Notes: generated by a model not told the origin, from the letters alone. Positions 54,525 to 63,814 are shown, counted from the first letter of the stretch. The stretch is DNA of 64,000 bases from SAR324 cluster bacterium (GCA_028282885.1 JANQGX010000012.1:340261-404260), one strand, 5' to 3'. A program made the numbers and translations.

Positions 54525-54905
54525 ATGAGCCATCGTAAAAAAGTATTGATTGTTGATGATGAACAGGATGTGTTGGTTTATCTGTCCACTCTTTTTGAGG
54601 ATAACGGATTTGATACCATCTTGGCCGAAAACGGAATCGAGGCGTTGGAAAAGGCAAAATCCGAGGTACCGGATCTTATCACCCTGGATATTACCATGCC
54701 CGAACAGTCGGGGATCAAAACTTATCGATATCTGAAACAGGATACGAATCTATTTCAAATACCTGTTATCATTATAACTGCGGTCGGTGAACCCATTAAA
54801 AGCGTTCTCAATGAATTTGCTGCATTTCCAGAGCCGGAGGGATTCATCAGTAAACCGATCGACCAGGAAGAACTGATCACCGCCGCCAACAGATTAATGG
54901 GATAG
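54525..54905 (+). CDS. single-domain response regulator (CheY-like)
   Basis: 126 residues, receiver only: KVLIVDDEQDVLVYL (acidic pocket), phospho-Asp in LITLDITMPEQSG, Thr in VIIITAVGEP and Lys in FISKPIDQ. No output domain, so it signals by protein contact or phospho-transfer. Starts three bases after the small protein gene. Probable partner of the PAS kinase at 51954. Confidence 0.9.
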   Translation: MSHRKKVLIVDDEQDVLVYLSTLFEDNGFDTILAENGIEALEKAKSEVPDLITLDITMPEQSGIKTYRYLKQDTNLFQIPVIIITAVGEPIKSVLNEFAAFPEPEGFISKPIDQEELITAANRLMG

Positions 54906-55051
54906 GGTGTTGTTTTATCCCGTCAGTTTTCTTTAGTTATCTGAGTAACGCATCTGTTCAGTTTATCGAAACCTTCTGTTTTGTCATGCCGTCAGGTTAT
55001 TGTCTAACTTACGGCCGTTTTCAGATGTTTTTGCAATCCAAAGGAGATGAC

Positions 55052-55555
55052 ATGGCACTACCATCAGAAAAAAGAATCCTGGTTGTTGATGATGAACCTG
55101 ATATCAGGGACTTCCTCAGCAGTTGTCTTGAAGATGCAGGTTTTCAGGTCGAAACTGCAGTTGACGGATATGATGCCCTGGAGAAGATAGAAAACCAAAA
55201 ACCTGACCTGATAACGCTCGATTTGGTCATGCCCAGAATTTCCGGGATCAAATTAATGCGTAAATTGCGCAAGAATGCGGAATGGAAAGATATCCCCGTG
55301 ATTATCGTGACCGCTCACGCCAAAGATGAAATGGGGCAGGATGACATCAAAGAGCTTTATGCGGAAGAGGTAGAGGTGACTCCGAAACATATCATGGAAA
55401 AACCGATCACCCCTTCAAAGCTGGTCACCTCAATTGCCGATATTCTTGAGGTGGAGTTGGATCTGGACCTGGGAGGGGAGCGCAGCGATATTCTTAATAT
55501 TGTGAAGACCTGTAGTCCGGAAAAACTAAAAGAGATCAAGAACATGCTGGGGTAA
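55052..55555 (+). CDS. response regulator with short C-terminal tail
   Basis: 167 residues from ATG 55052, with AAGGAGATGAC directly before it; a longer upstream frame (from 54986) lacks a site. Receiver: RILVVDDEPDIRDFL, phospho-Asp in LITLDLVMPRISG, Thr/Ala in VIIVTAHAKDE, Lys in IMEKPITPSK. The last 35 residues (SDILNIVKTCSPEKLKEIKNMLG) form a helical tail without a known output fold. It may share the transcript of 54306-54905 (146-bp gap). Confidence 0.88.
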   Translation: MALPSEKRILVVDDEPDIRDFLSSCLEDAGFQVETAVDGYDALEKIENQKPDLITLDLVMPRISGIKLMRKLRKNAEWKDIPVIIVTAHAKDEMGQDDIKELYAEEVEVTPKHIMEKPITPSKLVTSIADILEVELDLDLGGERSDILNIVKTCSPEKLKEIKNMLG

Positions 55556-55612
55556 TAAGGGGAAAGGACCAGATGCGGATCTGATCCCCTTGCCTGGATA
55601 ACAGTTCCGACA

Positions 55613-55834
55613 TTATCGCTGTTTTTTGGAAGTTGTCATCATTGATGCCAGGTGAAGGCCGATCATCATACAGACGGCAAGAATCAACACAGAGCTGGCT
55701 CCGTTTGACGACGATGCTAATATCGGACCCGGGCACAAACCGCTGATTTCCCAGCCCACTCCGAAAATAAAAGCCCCGACCGCAGAGTTTCGGAAGAGCT
55801 TGGGCAGGGTTGACAGGTTCATGTCGGCAGTCAA
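55613..55834 (-). pseudogene. truncated YeeE/YedE (DUF6691-type) transporter fragment
   Basis: 73 residues corresponding to only the C-terminal half of a YeeE/YedE-type sulfur-transport protein; the hallmark FGVGWEISGLCPGPIL resembles the family's GWGLxGxCPGPAL. Homologues of this half-size family are about 140 residues, so the first half is missing, and no N-terminal part is found upstream on the minus strand. Either a remnant of a deleted gene or an unusual minimal form; the former is more likely. Confidence 0.6.
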
Positions 55835-56014
55835 CCCGATTTAAACCGATGCCAACTCAAAGTTGGAAACATCGACCATTCACTTTTGTTGACATTCCCG
55901 ATTTGCCTGAATCGGGGTATGTGGTAAGCTGGCTGAATAATTGGTAAACTGATCGTTCAGGAAACCCACCGTTGGATGTCCTACAATATACATCTCTAAA
56001 ATCACCAATCTGCC

Positions 56015-56887
56015 ATGCTGCTCAAATTGAACGGATCACCTGTTGAATATCATACCAGCTTTTCAACCCTTTCCGGTCGATACGATGCCTTCCTGGTTGA
56101 CATCTGGGGCGATGGGTCCACACCTTATCCCGGGGCTGCCGATTGTCTGCGCCGCCTTAATAAGCTGGGCAAACGAGTCATTCTGGTGTCCAATGCAGCC
56201 AGGCGTGCCAAAACGCTGGTTCAAGACTTGGAGCGTTTCGGTATTGCCTCTTCCTGTTATGAAGAGATTGTCTCTTCGGGCGAAACCGTCTGGCGGGCTT
56301 TTAAAGAGGGAACTAACGGTGCCTTGAAAGGGTTGGGCAAACACTATTATTTACTGGGAACGGAACGCAATGAGTTAACAGAGGGACTTGATCTGGTACG
56401 AACCACGGATCTCTCAAAGGCAGATTTTGTATTTAATAAGGGGATGGCCGGCAATCCTACCATAACGACTGGTGAACTGGAAGTGCTCGAAAGGGCAGTT
56501 GATCGGAACCTAATCATGATCTGTGCCAACCCCGATCTGCAGGTTGTTCGGGCAGGTGTAACGGGATTAGCCGCAGGTGCCCTGGCAGAACGCTACGAAC
56601 GTTTGGGAGGAAAGGTGATCTACTTCGGGAAACCTCATCCTCTCGTCTATCAACGCTGTTTTGAAATACTGGATGGGGTAAATCCGAAAAGGATTGCGGC
56701 TGTCGGAGACGGGCTTCACACTGATGTGGCAGGTGCCCATGCCTCGGGAATTGACAGTGTTCTGGTAGGGACAGGTATTCATGCAGACTCTTTAAGAGAT
56801 CTGCCGTATCATACCGATTCGTTTCTGGCTGCCTGTGAAAAAGAGAATCAATATCCGACTTGTATCGTTAAAGCCTTTTCCTGGTGA
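56015..56887 (+). CDS. HAD-superfamily class IIA phosphatase (NagD/TIGR01459-like)
   Basis: 290 residues. Motif I DAFLVDIWGDG (nucleophile Asp), motif II VILVSNAA, Lys in YFGKPHPLVYQ and motif IV VGDGLHTDVAGAHASG. The second motif-I Asp is replaced by Trp, as usual in the DxWG subgroup. Cap type C2. Substrates in this group are small phosphate esters. The next gene (97 bp downstream, same strand) is a glycerol-1-phosphate dehydrogenase, so phosphoglycerol turnover is a reasonable guess. Confidence 0.85.
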   Translation: MLLKLNGSPVEYHTSFSTLSGRYDAFLVDIWGDGSTPYPGAADCLRRLNKLGKRVILVSNAARRAKTLVQDLERFGIASSCYEEIVSSGETVWRAFKEGTNGALKGLGKHYYLLGTERNELTEGLDLVRTTDLSKADFVFNKGMAGNPTITTGELEVLERAVDRNLIMICANPDLQVVRAGVTGLAAGALAERYERLGGKVIYFGKPHPLVYQRCFEILDGVNPKRIAAVGDGLHTDVAGAHASGIDSVLVGTGIHADSLRDLPYHTDSFLAACEKENQYPTCIVKAFSW

Positions 56888-56983
56888 CCGGCCCTTTCCC
56901 TCATTTAAGACGGACTGCATTTCACTGCAAAACTCGAAATTAACAAAGAATGATTATCAAAATCTTAAGTAAGGACTGACAGA

Positions 56984-58309
56984 ATGAATCAGATCAATCT
57001 GCTGGGGACCGCTTTTGATTGCTCCTGTGGTAAGCATCACCGAGTCCCCACAAAATCCCTGTACTACCAGCCGGATGCATTTGATCACCTGGTCGCCACA
57101 GCGGAATCCGTAACCGACAAAAAGCGTTACCTGGTCGTGGCTGATTCCAGGACATACGAGATAGCAGGACGCCGGGTGGAAAACGTTCTAAGGCAAAGTG
57201 GCGCTACTGTTGATCGTTTCATGGTTCCCGACATTAAGGGTGAGCCGCCTGCTGCTGACGATATAACCAGGGACCATATTCTGGACAATGCCCCGGAGAC
57301 CGATCTTTATTTTGCGGTGGGAAGCGGTGTGATCAACGATCTGGTCAAATGGGTCTCTTTTCTCAGGAAAAAGCCTTTTATCACCATTGCTACTGCCGCC
57401 TCAATGAACGGATACGCATCGGCCAATGTAGCGGCCACTATCGGCGGTCTAAAGGTTCTGTTTCATGCTGACGCTTGCCAGGCGGTATTTGCCCTTCCCG
57501 AGATAATTGTCGATGCCCCGGATGAATTGAGTTCCGCAGGCTTGGGAGATGTTCTCGCCAAGTCTGTCAGTTCGGCGGACTGGAAGCTGAACCAGTACCT
57601 GTTTCAGGATTACTATTGTCAATTTTCCGTAGACCTCCTCAAAGATCTTGAACCGGTTTATCTTGAGAATCCCAACGGAATCAGGCGCAAGGACCCGGTA
57701 GCGTTTCAAGCCTTGTTCCACGCCCTCCTCTTCTCCAGTATCGCCATGACGATCACCGGAACCTCATCTCCTGCATCGGGCGGAGAACATCTGATTTCTC
57801 ACACTTTGGACATGATTGCCAGCAGGGATGGCAGAAAACACGATTTTCACGGTCGACAGGTTGGAGTTGCATCGATCCTGATGGCGGCATTGTATGAGAA
57901 GGTGTTTTCCATCGAACAACCAAAGTTTGTCTCTCCTCCGCAGAAGGTTGATGCCGGATTCTGGGGAAGCCTTACCTCTATCGTTGAGACGGAGTATGAG
58001 AAAAAGAGTCGGAAGATGAAAAAGGCCGCTTCAATTCTGCAGGAAAAAGAGAAATGGGAGGGTTTAAAATCCCTCATCAAACCGAATCTGGTTTCTCCCA
58101 CAAAACTGAAAAACTGCCTTTCAGAAGCAGGAGCGGCACACCGCTATCAAGAGATCCGGGATAACGATCAACCACTGGAATCGGACAAGTTCAGGAAGGT
58201 CGTCCTGAATGCCAACCAGATGCGTGAACGCTTCACCATTCTCGATTTGGCAGTGATGCTGGGAATCATTCCCGATCAGATTGATTCGCTGATTGAAGAT
58301 TGGGTATGA
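56984..58309 (+). CDS. sn-glycerol-1-phosphate dehydrogenase-like protein (AraM/EgsA family)
   Basis: 441 residues of the iron-containing alcohol dehydrogenase superfamily. NAD loop GSGVINDLVKW, TAASMNGYASANVAATIGG, and metal ligands Asp in LGDVLAKSVSSADW, His in GGEHLISHTLDM and His in HDFHGRQVG. Bacterial relatives (AraM) reduce dihydroxyacetone phosphate to sn-glycerol-1-phosphate, the archaeal lipid stereoisomer. An N-terminal CSCGKHH segment is an extra. No archaeal-type ether-lipid gene is adjacent; the upstream HAD phosphatase is a candidate partner. Confidence 0.85.
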   Translation: MNQINLLGTAFDCSCGKHHRVPTKSLYYQPDAFDHLVATAESVTDKKRYLVVADSRTYEIAGRRVENVLRQSGATVDRFMVPDIKGEPPAADDITRDHILDNAPETDLYFAVGSGVINDLVKWVSFLRKKPFITIATAASMNGYASANVAATIGGLKVLFHADACQAVFALPEIIVDAPDELSSAGLGDVLAKSVSSADWKLNQYLFQDYYCQFSVDLLKDLEPVYLENPNGIRRKDPVAFQALFHALLFSSIAMTITGTSSPASGGEHLISHTLDMIASRDGRKHDFHGRQVGVASILMAALYEKVFSIEQPKFVSPPQKVDAGFWGSLTSIVETEYEKKSRKMKKAASILQEKEKWEGLKSLIKPNLVSPTKLKNCLSEAGAAHRYQEIRDNDQPLESDKFRKVVLNANQMRERFTILDLAVMLGIIPDQIDSLIEDWV

Positions 58310-58614
58310 TTCGCAATCGTCTTTTGGCATTTCATTAATCCGCTTCCAGAAGAACCGGATTTGGATTGAATATCGGACCTTGGAGTGATACGGCAAAAGT
58401 CCCTGATTCCATCCGGTTTTGTGAGCTCAAGATTTATGAGTCTTATCAACCGAATCAGAGTTTGCCTCGCCATCGATCTCTTACTTTGAACTGCTATCCG
58501 ACGCTAGAAAATCCTGTTGGGTGTCTCTTTGGCTTTACAGGGTTCTTTCGATTAGGTACTTCTTTACTTTTGAGAATGGCACAAACTAAAGGTAACCGGC
58601 AAATCAAGACAAGT

Positions 58615-59613
58615 ATGAAGACGATAATTCTGACAGCAGATAACATGACCCCCTTCACGTCCATGGGATCAATGGACATTTTCAGGAAAACAAACTCGCT
58701 GCTTTCCCAAACCGGGCAGGCAAATCTACCCTCTCCCTTTTTCGATATTCGGATTGTCGGAATTGAGGGAAAGCAAATCAGGCTTCCGGGCGGTCTGCAG
58801 GTCGAATGCCATGAAGAGATGGAAACGGTGGAACAGTGTGACCTGGTTCTGATCCCGGCTATTGAGGACGATGTGGAGGAGAATGTGTCCCAGAACCGAA
58901 AAGCGGTGCCCTGGTTGAACAAAATGTATCAAAGGGGAGCAGAACTGGCCAGCACCTGTACCGGTGCTTTTCTGCTTGCGGAAGCAGGTCTGTTGGACGG
59001 AAAAAGGGCCACAACCCACTGGGCTTTTGAAGAGCTGTTTCAAAAAAGATATCCAAAAGTTCAACTTCTTACCCACCAGATCATCGTGGATGAAGGGCGA
59101 ATCTGCACCAGTGGGGGAGCAACGGCTTTTCTCAACCTTTTGATCTATCTGATCGAAAAATTTTGCGGTCGTGACGTTGCTCATATGGCCTCCAAATTCT
59201 TTCTGATTGATATCAACAAGGGATCGCAAAAGGCCTATTCGATTTTCAGCTCACAGAAAGACCATGGTGATGCCGCAATCCTGAAAGCCCAGAATTTCAT
59301 CGAAAACAATGTGGAACGAAGGATCAGTGTTGAAGAGATTGCCCGAACCGTGGCGATCAGCAAAAGGAACCTGATCCGCCGATTCAAGAAAGCAACCGGT
59401 AACACCCCAATAGAATATATCCAAAGAGTCAAAGTCGAAGAGGTGAAGAAATCGCTTGAATACGGCCCCCAGCCCGTTGAACACCTGGTGCAGAAAATCG
59501 GATATGAAGACACTGACAGCTTTCGAAAAATATTCAGGCGTTTTACCGGGATCTCCCCCACAGAGTATCGTAAGAAATATCAACATGTTGAAGCCTATTC
59601 CAGTGGGAGATAG
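58615..59613 (+). CDS. GlxA-family AraC regulator (DJ-1/PfpI plus AraC HTH)
   Basis: 332 residues from ATG 58615 (an ATG at 58576 is also possible; an even longer frame to 58366 is not supported). Residues 1-205 are a DJ-1/PfpI-like domain (CDLVLIPAIEDD, ASTCTGAFLLAEAGLLDGKRATTHWAFEELF) with the nucleophile-elbow Cys in STCTGA. Residues 225-330 carry two AraC helix-turn-helix units (VEEIARTVAISKRNLIRRFKKATG and IGYEDTDSFRKIFRRFTG). Similar regulators control amine, betaine or nitrogen catabolism. No adjacent metabolic target is evident. Confidence 0.87.
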   Translation: MKTIILTADNMTPFTSMGSMDIFRKTNSLLSQTGQANLPSPFFDIRIVGIEGKQIRLPGGLQVECHEEMETVEQCDLVLIPAIEDDVEENVSQNRKAVPWLNKMYQRGAELASTCTGAFLLAEAGLLDGKRATTHWAFEELFQKRYPKVQLLTHQIIVDEGRICTSGGATAFLNLLIYLIEKFCGRDVAHMASKFFLIDINKGSQKAYSIFSSQKDHGDAAILKAQNFIENNVERRISVEEIARTVAISKRNLIRRFKKATGNTPIEYIQRVKVEEVKKSLEYGPQPVEHLVQKIGYEDTDSFRKIFRRFTGISPTEYRKKYQHVEAYSSGR

Positions 59614-59747
59614 AAATCTGGCATAAAACACGGGCGACTTTGTCATTTATGCCGGTGTTCAATCAAGGCGTTATCTTCCAAACTTTAACTATAAGCTTTT
59701 TCAGCCCGGATTTCCGGGTCATTCAGCCAACAACGCAAGGAGGAAAC

Positions 59748-60119
59748 ATGCCAAATCCAGTCAACTGGTTTGAAATCCCTGTTCAGGATATGAATCGGGC
59801 AAAAGAGTTTTACACAGCAGTTTTCGGCTATCAATTTGATATGATGGAGAAAGGACCCCTGCAACTGGCAATGTTCTCAGGCTCGGAACAATCTGCATAT
59901 GGCGCCACAGGCGCACTGGCCAAAGGCGAAGGGTACGAGCCTTCGACAACCGGATCCATCGTTTACTTCGGTTGTGAAGACGTCAACGTGGAACTGGAAA
60001 AAATAGAAAAGGCAGGTGGAAAAGTGCTTTTTCCCAAAACATCCATCGGAGAGCATGGGTTCATTGCTCATTTCATCGATTGCGAAGGTAACCACGTTGC
60101 GCTCCACTCCATGAAATAG
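59748..60119 (+). CDS. VOC-family protein (glyoxalase-like)
   Basis: 123 residues from ATG 59748 with AAGGAGG five bases upstream. Two VOC modules: NPVNWFEIPVQDMNRAKEFYTAVFG and TGSIVYFGCEDVNVELEKIEKAGGKVLFPKTSIGEHGFIAHFIDCEGNHVALHS. Members of this COG3324-like group bind small ligands or act as lyases; substrate unknown. It follows the AraC regulator by 134 bp on the same strand, possibly independent. Confidence 0.85.
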   Translation: MPNPVNWFEIPVQDMNRAKEFYTAVFGYQFDMMEKGPLQLAMFSGSEQSAYGATGALAKGEGYEPSTTGSIVYFGCEDVNVELEKIEKAGGKVLFPKTSIGEHGFIAHFIDCEGNHVALHSMK

Positions 60120-60499
60120 TCTCTTTTGAGAAGAATCCCTTGAGGTCGCAACGGATTCTTCGCGGCCTTCCTACCTTTTATCGCTTGCCTTGCCTGGCTG
60201 ACGCCGATTTTTCTAACCTATGAAAACGCTTGGCTTAAAGGGTCATTTTGACTATCATGTTTTGTACAGTCCCAGGGTTAACCTTCTGATTTCGAATTCC
60301 AATTAAGTTCAAGATGAGCTATAACAATCGATTCAGAAGGGGAGAAGGAGCCGTCCTCCCTCGATTCGACCAGGGCAACACAGTTCGTGACAAATTCCGG
60401 AAACAGGCGGACAAACCGAGCCACGGGGCAGGGCCGAGCTTGCGGCGTTGTCCGTCAGTTGTCGACAGATCCAATATCTTACTGATCAAAGGAGTTAAC
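60120..60499. other. 380-bp leader/intergenic region with a GC-rich structured segment
   Basis: GGCGGACAA (60406-60414) pairs with TTGTCCGTC (60448-60456), enclosing GCCG/CGGC (about 60433-60446) and other G/C-rich pieces. This would be a branched RNA element 44 bases before the downstream ATG. It does not match a riboswitch consensus I know. No gene seen. Confidence 0.3.
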
Positions 60500-61480
60500 A
60501 TGCTTGATTTGACTACTGAATACATGGGATTAAAGCTGAAGAATCCAATTATTGTCGGAAGCAGCGGACTTACAAACTCAGTGGAAAGCATCAAGAAACT
60601 CGAGGCAAACGGCGCAGCCGCGGTCATTTTGAAATCGCTGTTTGAAGAGCAGATCCTTATGGAAGTGAACTCTCTGAAAAGCGATTATTCCACGCATGCC
60701 GAAGAGGCGGACTACCTTCTCAATTATACCAGGCAGCATAATCTGGATGAATACCTGAAGCTGGTATCCGAAGCTAAACAGGAGGTATCGATTCCGGTGA
60801 TTGCCAGCATTAATTGCATTTCCTCCTCGGAATGGACGACGTTTGCCAAAAGGCTTCAGGAAGCCGGTGCTGATGGTATTGAACTGAATATGTTCATCAT
60901 GCCGGGTAATATCGATCAGAAAAGCGAAGAGGTTGAGCAGATTTATTTTGATATTATCAGAGAGGTAAACAAACAGGTAAAAATCCCCATCGCTGCCAAG
61001 ATCGGATTCTATTTCACCGGGATGGCCAACATGGTCCATAATCTCGCTATTAGAAACGCGGCAGCGGTCGTTCTGTTTAATCGCTTTCATCGGCCGGATA
61101 TCGACTTGAAGAAACTGGAAATGACATCTGCCGATATATTCAGTACACCCCAGGAAAATGTGCTTTCGCTGCGCTGGATCGGAATGCTCTCCGATGCTGT
61201 GGATTGCGATCTTGCCTCAACCACCGGAATTCACGATGGGGATACCGTGATCAAGAACCTGTTGGCCGGTGCCAAAGCTGTTCAAATTGCTACCGCTCTT
61301 TACAAAAAGGGACCTGAGTATATCGGTGAAATTCTGAAACAGATGGAAGAGTGGATGAATGCCAAAGGATTCAAAAGCGTAAATCAATTGATCGGCAAGT
61401 TGAATCACGCTCATATTAAAGACCCGGTTCTCTATGAACGTTCCCAGTTCATGAAGTATTTCTCCAGCGCCAAGTTTTAG
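60500..61480 (+). CDS. dihydroorotate-dehydrogenase-like flavoprotein
   Basis: 326 residues from ATG 60500 with AAAGGAG seven bases upstream. PyrD-type TIM barrel: LDLTTEYMGLKLKNPIIVGSSGLT, IPVIASINCISSSEW, GIELNMFIMP, IPIAAKIGFYFT, and GAKAVQIATALYKKG for the FMN phosphate. The usual catalytic Cys/Ser loop is not obvious, and the family (dihydroorotate dehydrogenase-like) is of uncertain substrate; genuine pyrimidine synthesis is not proven. No pyr gene lies nearby. Confidence 0.8.
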   Translation: MLDLTTEYMGLKLKNPIIVGSSGLTNSVESIKKLEANGAAAVILKSLFEEQILMEVNSLKSDYSTHAEEADYLLNYTRQHNLDEYLKLVSEAKQEVSIPVIASINCISSSEWTTFAKRLQEAGADGIELNMFIMPGNIDQKSEEVEQIYFDIIREVNKQVKIPIAAKIGFYFTGMANMVHNLAIRNAAAVVLFNRFHRPDIDLKKLEMTSADIFSTPQENVLSLRWIGMLSDAVDCDLASTTGIHDGDTVIKNLLAGAKAVQIATALYKKGPEYIGEILKQMEEWMNAKGFKSVNQLIGKLNHAHIKDPVLYERSQFMKYFSSAKF

Positions 61481-61546
61481 TTTCACGCCGCTAATGATTG
61501 ACCCGTCTGCTTTCCCGGCAGGCGGGTCATATCTCCAAGTTCTCCT

Positions 61547-63724
61547 TTATCCCAGCACTTTATAAACTCCTTTGATCCAGCTCTGAACATCAGAGATGTA
61601 CCAGGGAGAAAACCGTCTGTCAGAAGGACCTCCCGCAATATTGGTATGGAGCTTGTCCGTATTCATATCTGCAATCAGTCGGTAGGAGGGGCTGAAGGTA
61701 GTGGCACGACCGGCGCTTCTGAAAATCTGTCCTTGGGGAATTGTTGCACGATTTCCAGGCAACTCGAGGGGACCATAATCAAATCCCAGAAAACCGGGGA
61801 GTTGACCACCGAAGAGCAGGTGGGACATCACTACCTTTCTGTCAGTACCATAAGCTTTGGCTTTAATCTTCAGTCCCTCTTCAATGGCTTCCCTATAAAT
61901 ATCATCTCTCGGCTTTCCTCCGAACCAGGCTGATTCGTCGCTGAGAAGGATATTGTCCAGGTTGGCGTAGTAGTCGTTAAAGAGACCTGTCTCTTTGAAA
62001 ACATAATCAACCACCTCACGGCCAAACCCGTTGTCCCCGAATACCCTGTAAATCAGACATTGGTATACCGATTCAAAAAGGGAGGCCCCTTTGGAGTCCG
62101 ATTGGTATTCCAGATTCCATTGTTTCAACATTTTGCCGTTTTCCGTTTCGGGCAGCAAAGGAGCGATGATTTTCATGAAGCGCTCCGCTTGAAGCGAGTA
62201 CAAATCAAAATGCATTTGCTTCATATCCTCGGGATTGAGTCCCTTTTTTTTCAGTAGCAGTTGCCTGATACGATCCGCTCGGTATGTTCCCATAGGCAGG
62301 TTGATGGGATTGGATTCTCCCAGGTAATTCAAATCCTGGTTGGCAGTAACGATTATCCCGTCTTCGGGATTATAATCGGAGGGTAGCTTGGCGCTGTCTT
62401 CGAAGCCGACCGGGTTATATTGGTCTTCCCATCCGGGCAGGGGCAGCAATCCGCTCACTCCTTTGGGGCGTTTGAAGCAACGACCGCTCATCTGATACCC
62501 GATATTTCCTGATGTGTCGGCAATCACCCAATTAAAGGGGGCGGATTCGACTTTCTCAAACATTGCCATAGCTTCCCGGACCGTTTTCATTTGTTGCAGA
62601 TCCAACAGGGCGTTGGCATCCAAACCTCCGCAATCCCGGGCGGCCGACCAGTTTAGTACTAGATAGAATCCGGGCTGGTGCGGATCGCCTTCAAGAAGTC
62701 CGTGTTCGTTTTCGTATACTTTGTGAACAATCACTTCTCCCTTCTTGACTTTGATGATCTCTTCCCGAACATCAAAGTCGATCCATTTGTCTCCCCGTCT
62801 GTACTTGCCATCGCGGCACTCTTCAATACGATAATCCAGCATGTCTGTAAAAGAATATGTGGCACTCCAGGCCAGATAAGAGGTTCTGCCCAAGGTTATT
62901 CCGGGTACACCGGGAAGAGTTGCTCCCAGGTAGCTGTTTTCCGGGGTTTTCATAACAATCTCCTGCCAAATGGCCGGAAGACGGTTGATTTCAAGATGGG
63001 GATCTCCACAGAGAATGGGTTTGCCGGACTCAGTCAGTTTTCCGGATACTGCCCAGTTATTGCTAGCGATAAACTTCGGTAGCTTACCCAACCATTTAAC
63101 AGCTTCCGGAATCAGGGCAGGAGCAAGTTTGACTTTTTTAATCAGGTCATAGTCTACGGATTCGGTCAGGTAGGGGAACAGCTCCTTGATCTTCTCTTCC
63201 GAGACATCGTTTTGAATCATCTGGACCAGGAACTTCTCCATATTAGCCTGGGCGTCGGCCAATCCGAGAAAGCCCATAATCTTAATGATCAGGAAACTGT
63301 CGCTGATTTGCCAGGGATCGGGTTGATAACCCATCAAGCGAAGTTCATAGACCGTCTTGTGATCCTCAAGGTATCGGTTTAAACCGGAAGTGTAGGCCTC
63401 CATCAGGGATTTGGCCTGCGGGGTTAATTTCTCGACTTCGCTTTGGGCGTCCGGCAGGAAATTAATCCACCTCATGTATTTGTCGATTTCTATCAATTCC
63501 GGATCATTCTTAAGATGTTGGGAAGCCTGCCCCTTCAGTAAAATCCTCATTAAGAGAAGTTGCAATTGCCGGTCGGAGGCATGCACCCAACCGAGTCCGT
63601 AGCTGAGGTCTATGTATTGATCGGCATTGATTTGTGGCACACCCTGTTCGTTTCGATCGATGTGGATTTTGCCCTCGATTCCATCCAGGATGATGGGCCT
63701 GTTTTTGAGTTTAAGATGTTTCAT
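61547..63724 (-). CDS. penicillin-acylase-family N-terminal nucleophile hydrolase, no signal peptide
   Basis: 725 residues from ATG 63724, with AGGAGG-like AAAGGAGGGG upstream; a longer frame to 63814 is not used. Small-subunit part 1-220, then the processing/nucleophile Ser221 in KFIASNNWAVSG, followed by GDPHLEINRLPAIWQEI and an Asn in the later FNWVIADTSGNIGYQMSGR region, typical of penicillin G acylase/quorum-quenching acylase relatives. Acts by self-cleavage into two chains and hydrolysis of amide bonds (for example acyl-homoserine lactones or beta-lactams). The lack of a signal peptide is odd for the family, so a cytoplasmic role is inferred. Confidence 0.82.
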   Translation of the reverse strand: MKHLKLKNRPIILDGIEGKIHIDRNEQGVPQINADQYIDLSYGLGWVHASDRQLQLLLMRILLKGQASQHLKNDPELIEIDKYMRWINFLPDAQSEVEKLTPQAKSLMEAYTSGLNRYLEDHKTVYELRLMGYQPDPWQISDSFLIIKIMGFLGLADAQANMEKFLVQMIQNDVSEEKIKELFPYLTESVDYDLIKKVKLAPALIPEAVKWLGKLPKFIASNNWAVSGKLTESGKPILCGDPHLEINRLPAIWQEIVMKTPENSYLGATLPGVPGITLGRTSYLAWSATYSFTDMLDYRIEECRDGKYRRGDKWIDFDVREEIIKVKKGEVIVHKVYENEHGLLEGDPHQPGFYLVLNWSAARDCGGLDANALLDLQQMKTVREAMAMFEKVESAPFNWVIADTSGNIGYQMSGRCFKRPKGVSGLLPLPGWEDQYNPVGFEDSAKLPSDYNPEDGIIVTANQDLNYLGESNPINLPMGTYRADRIRQLLLKKKGLNPEDMKQMHFDLYSLQAERFMKIIAPLLPETENGKMLKQWNLEYQSDSKGASLFESVYQCLIYRVFGDNGFGREVVDYVFKETGLFNDYYANLDNILLSDESAWFGGKPRDDIYREAIEEGLKIKAKAYGTDRKVVMSHLLFGGQLPGFLGFDYGPLELPGNRATIPQGQIFRSAGRATTFSPSYRLIADMNTDKLHTNIAGGPSDRRFSPWYISDVQSWIKGVYKVLG

Positions 63725-63814
63725 ACTCCCCTCCTTTCCATTCAGGTGATAGCGTCCTTTTTTAAACTTATCAATTGGATAGCATAGCTTGACATCTGAA
63801 TCCGGAGTTGTCAA

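Noticed and set aside
55897..55916. Inverted repeat CCCGATT/AATCGGG upstream of the HAD gene
   Set aside because: Short stem without T-run and no regulator link; not called as terminator or operator.
58366..58614. Long N-terminal extension of the GlxA-type regulator
   Set aside because: Low-complexity-free but unlike the family; the DJ-1 domain starts near 58615, and no good ribosome site precedes 58366.
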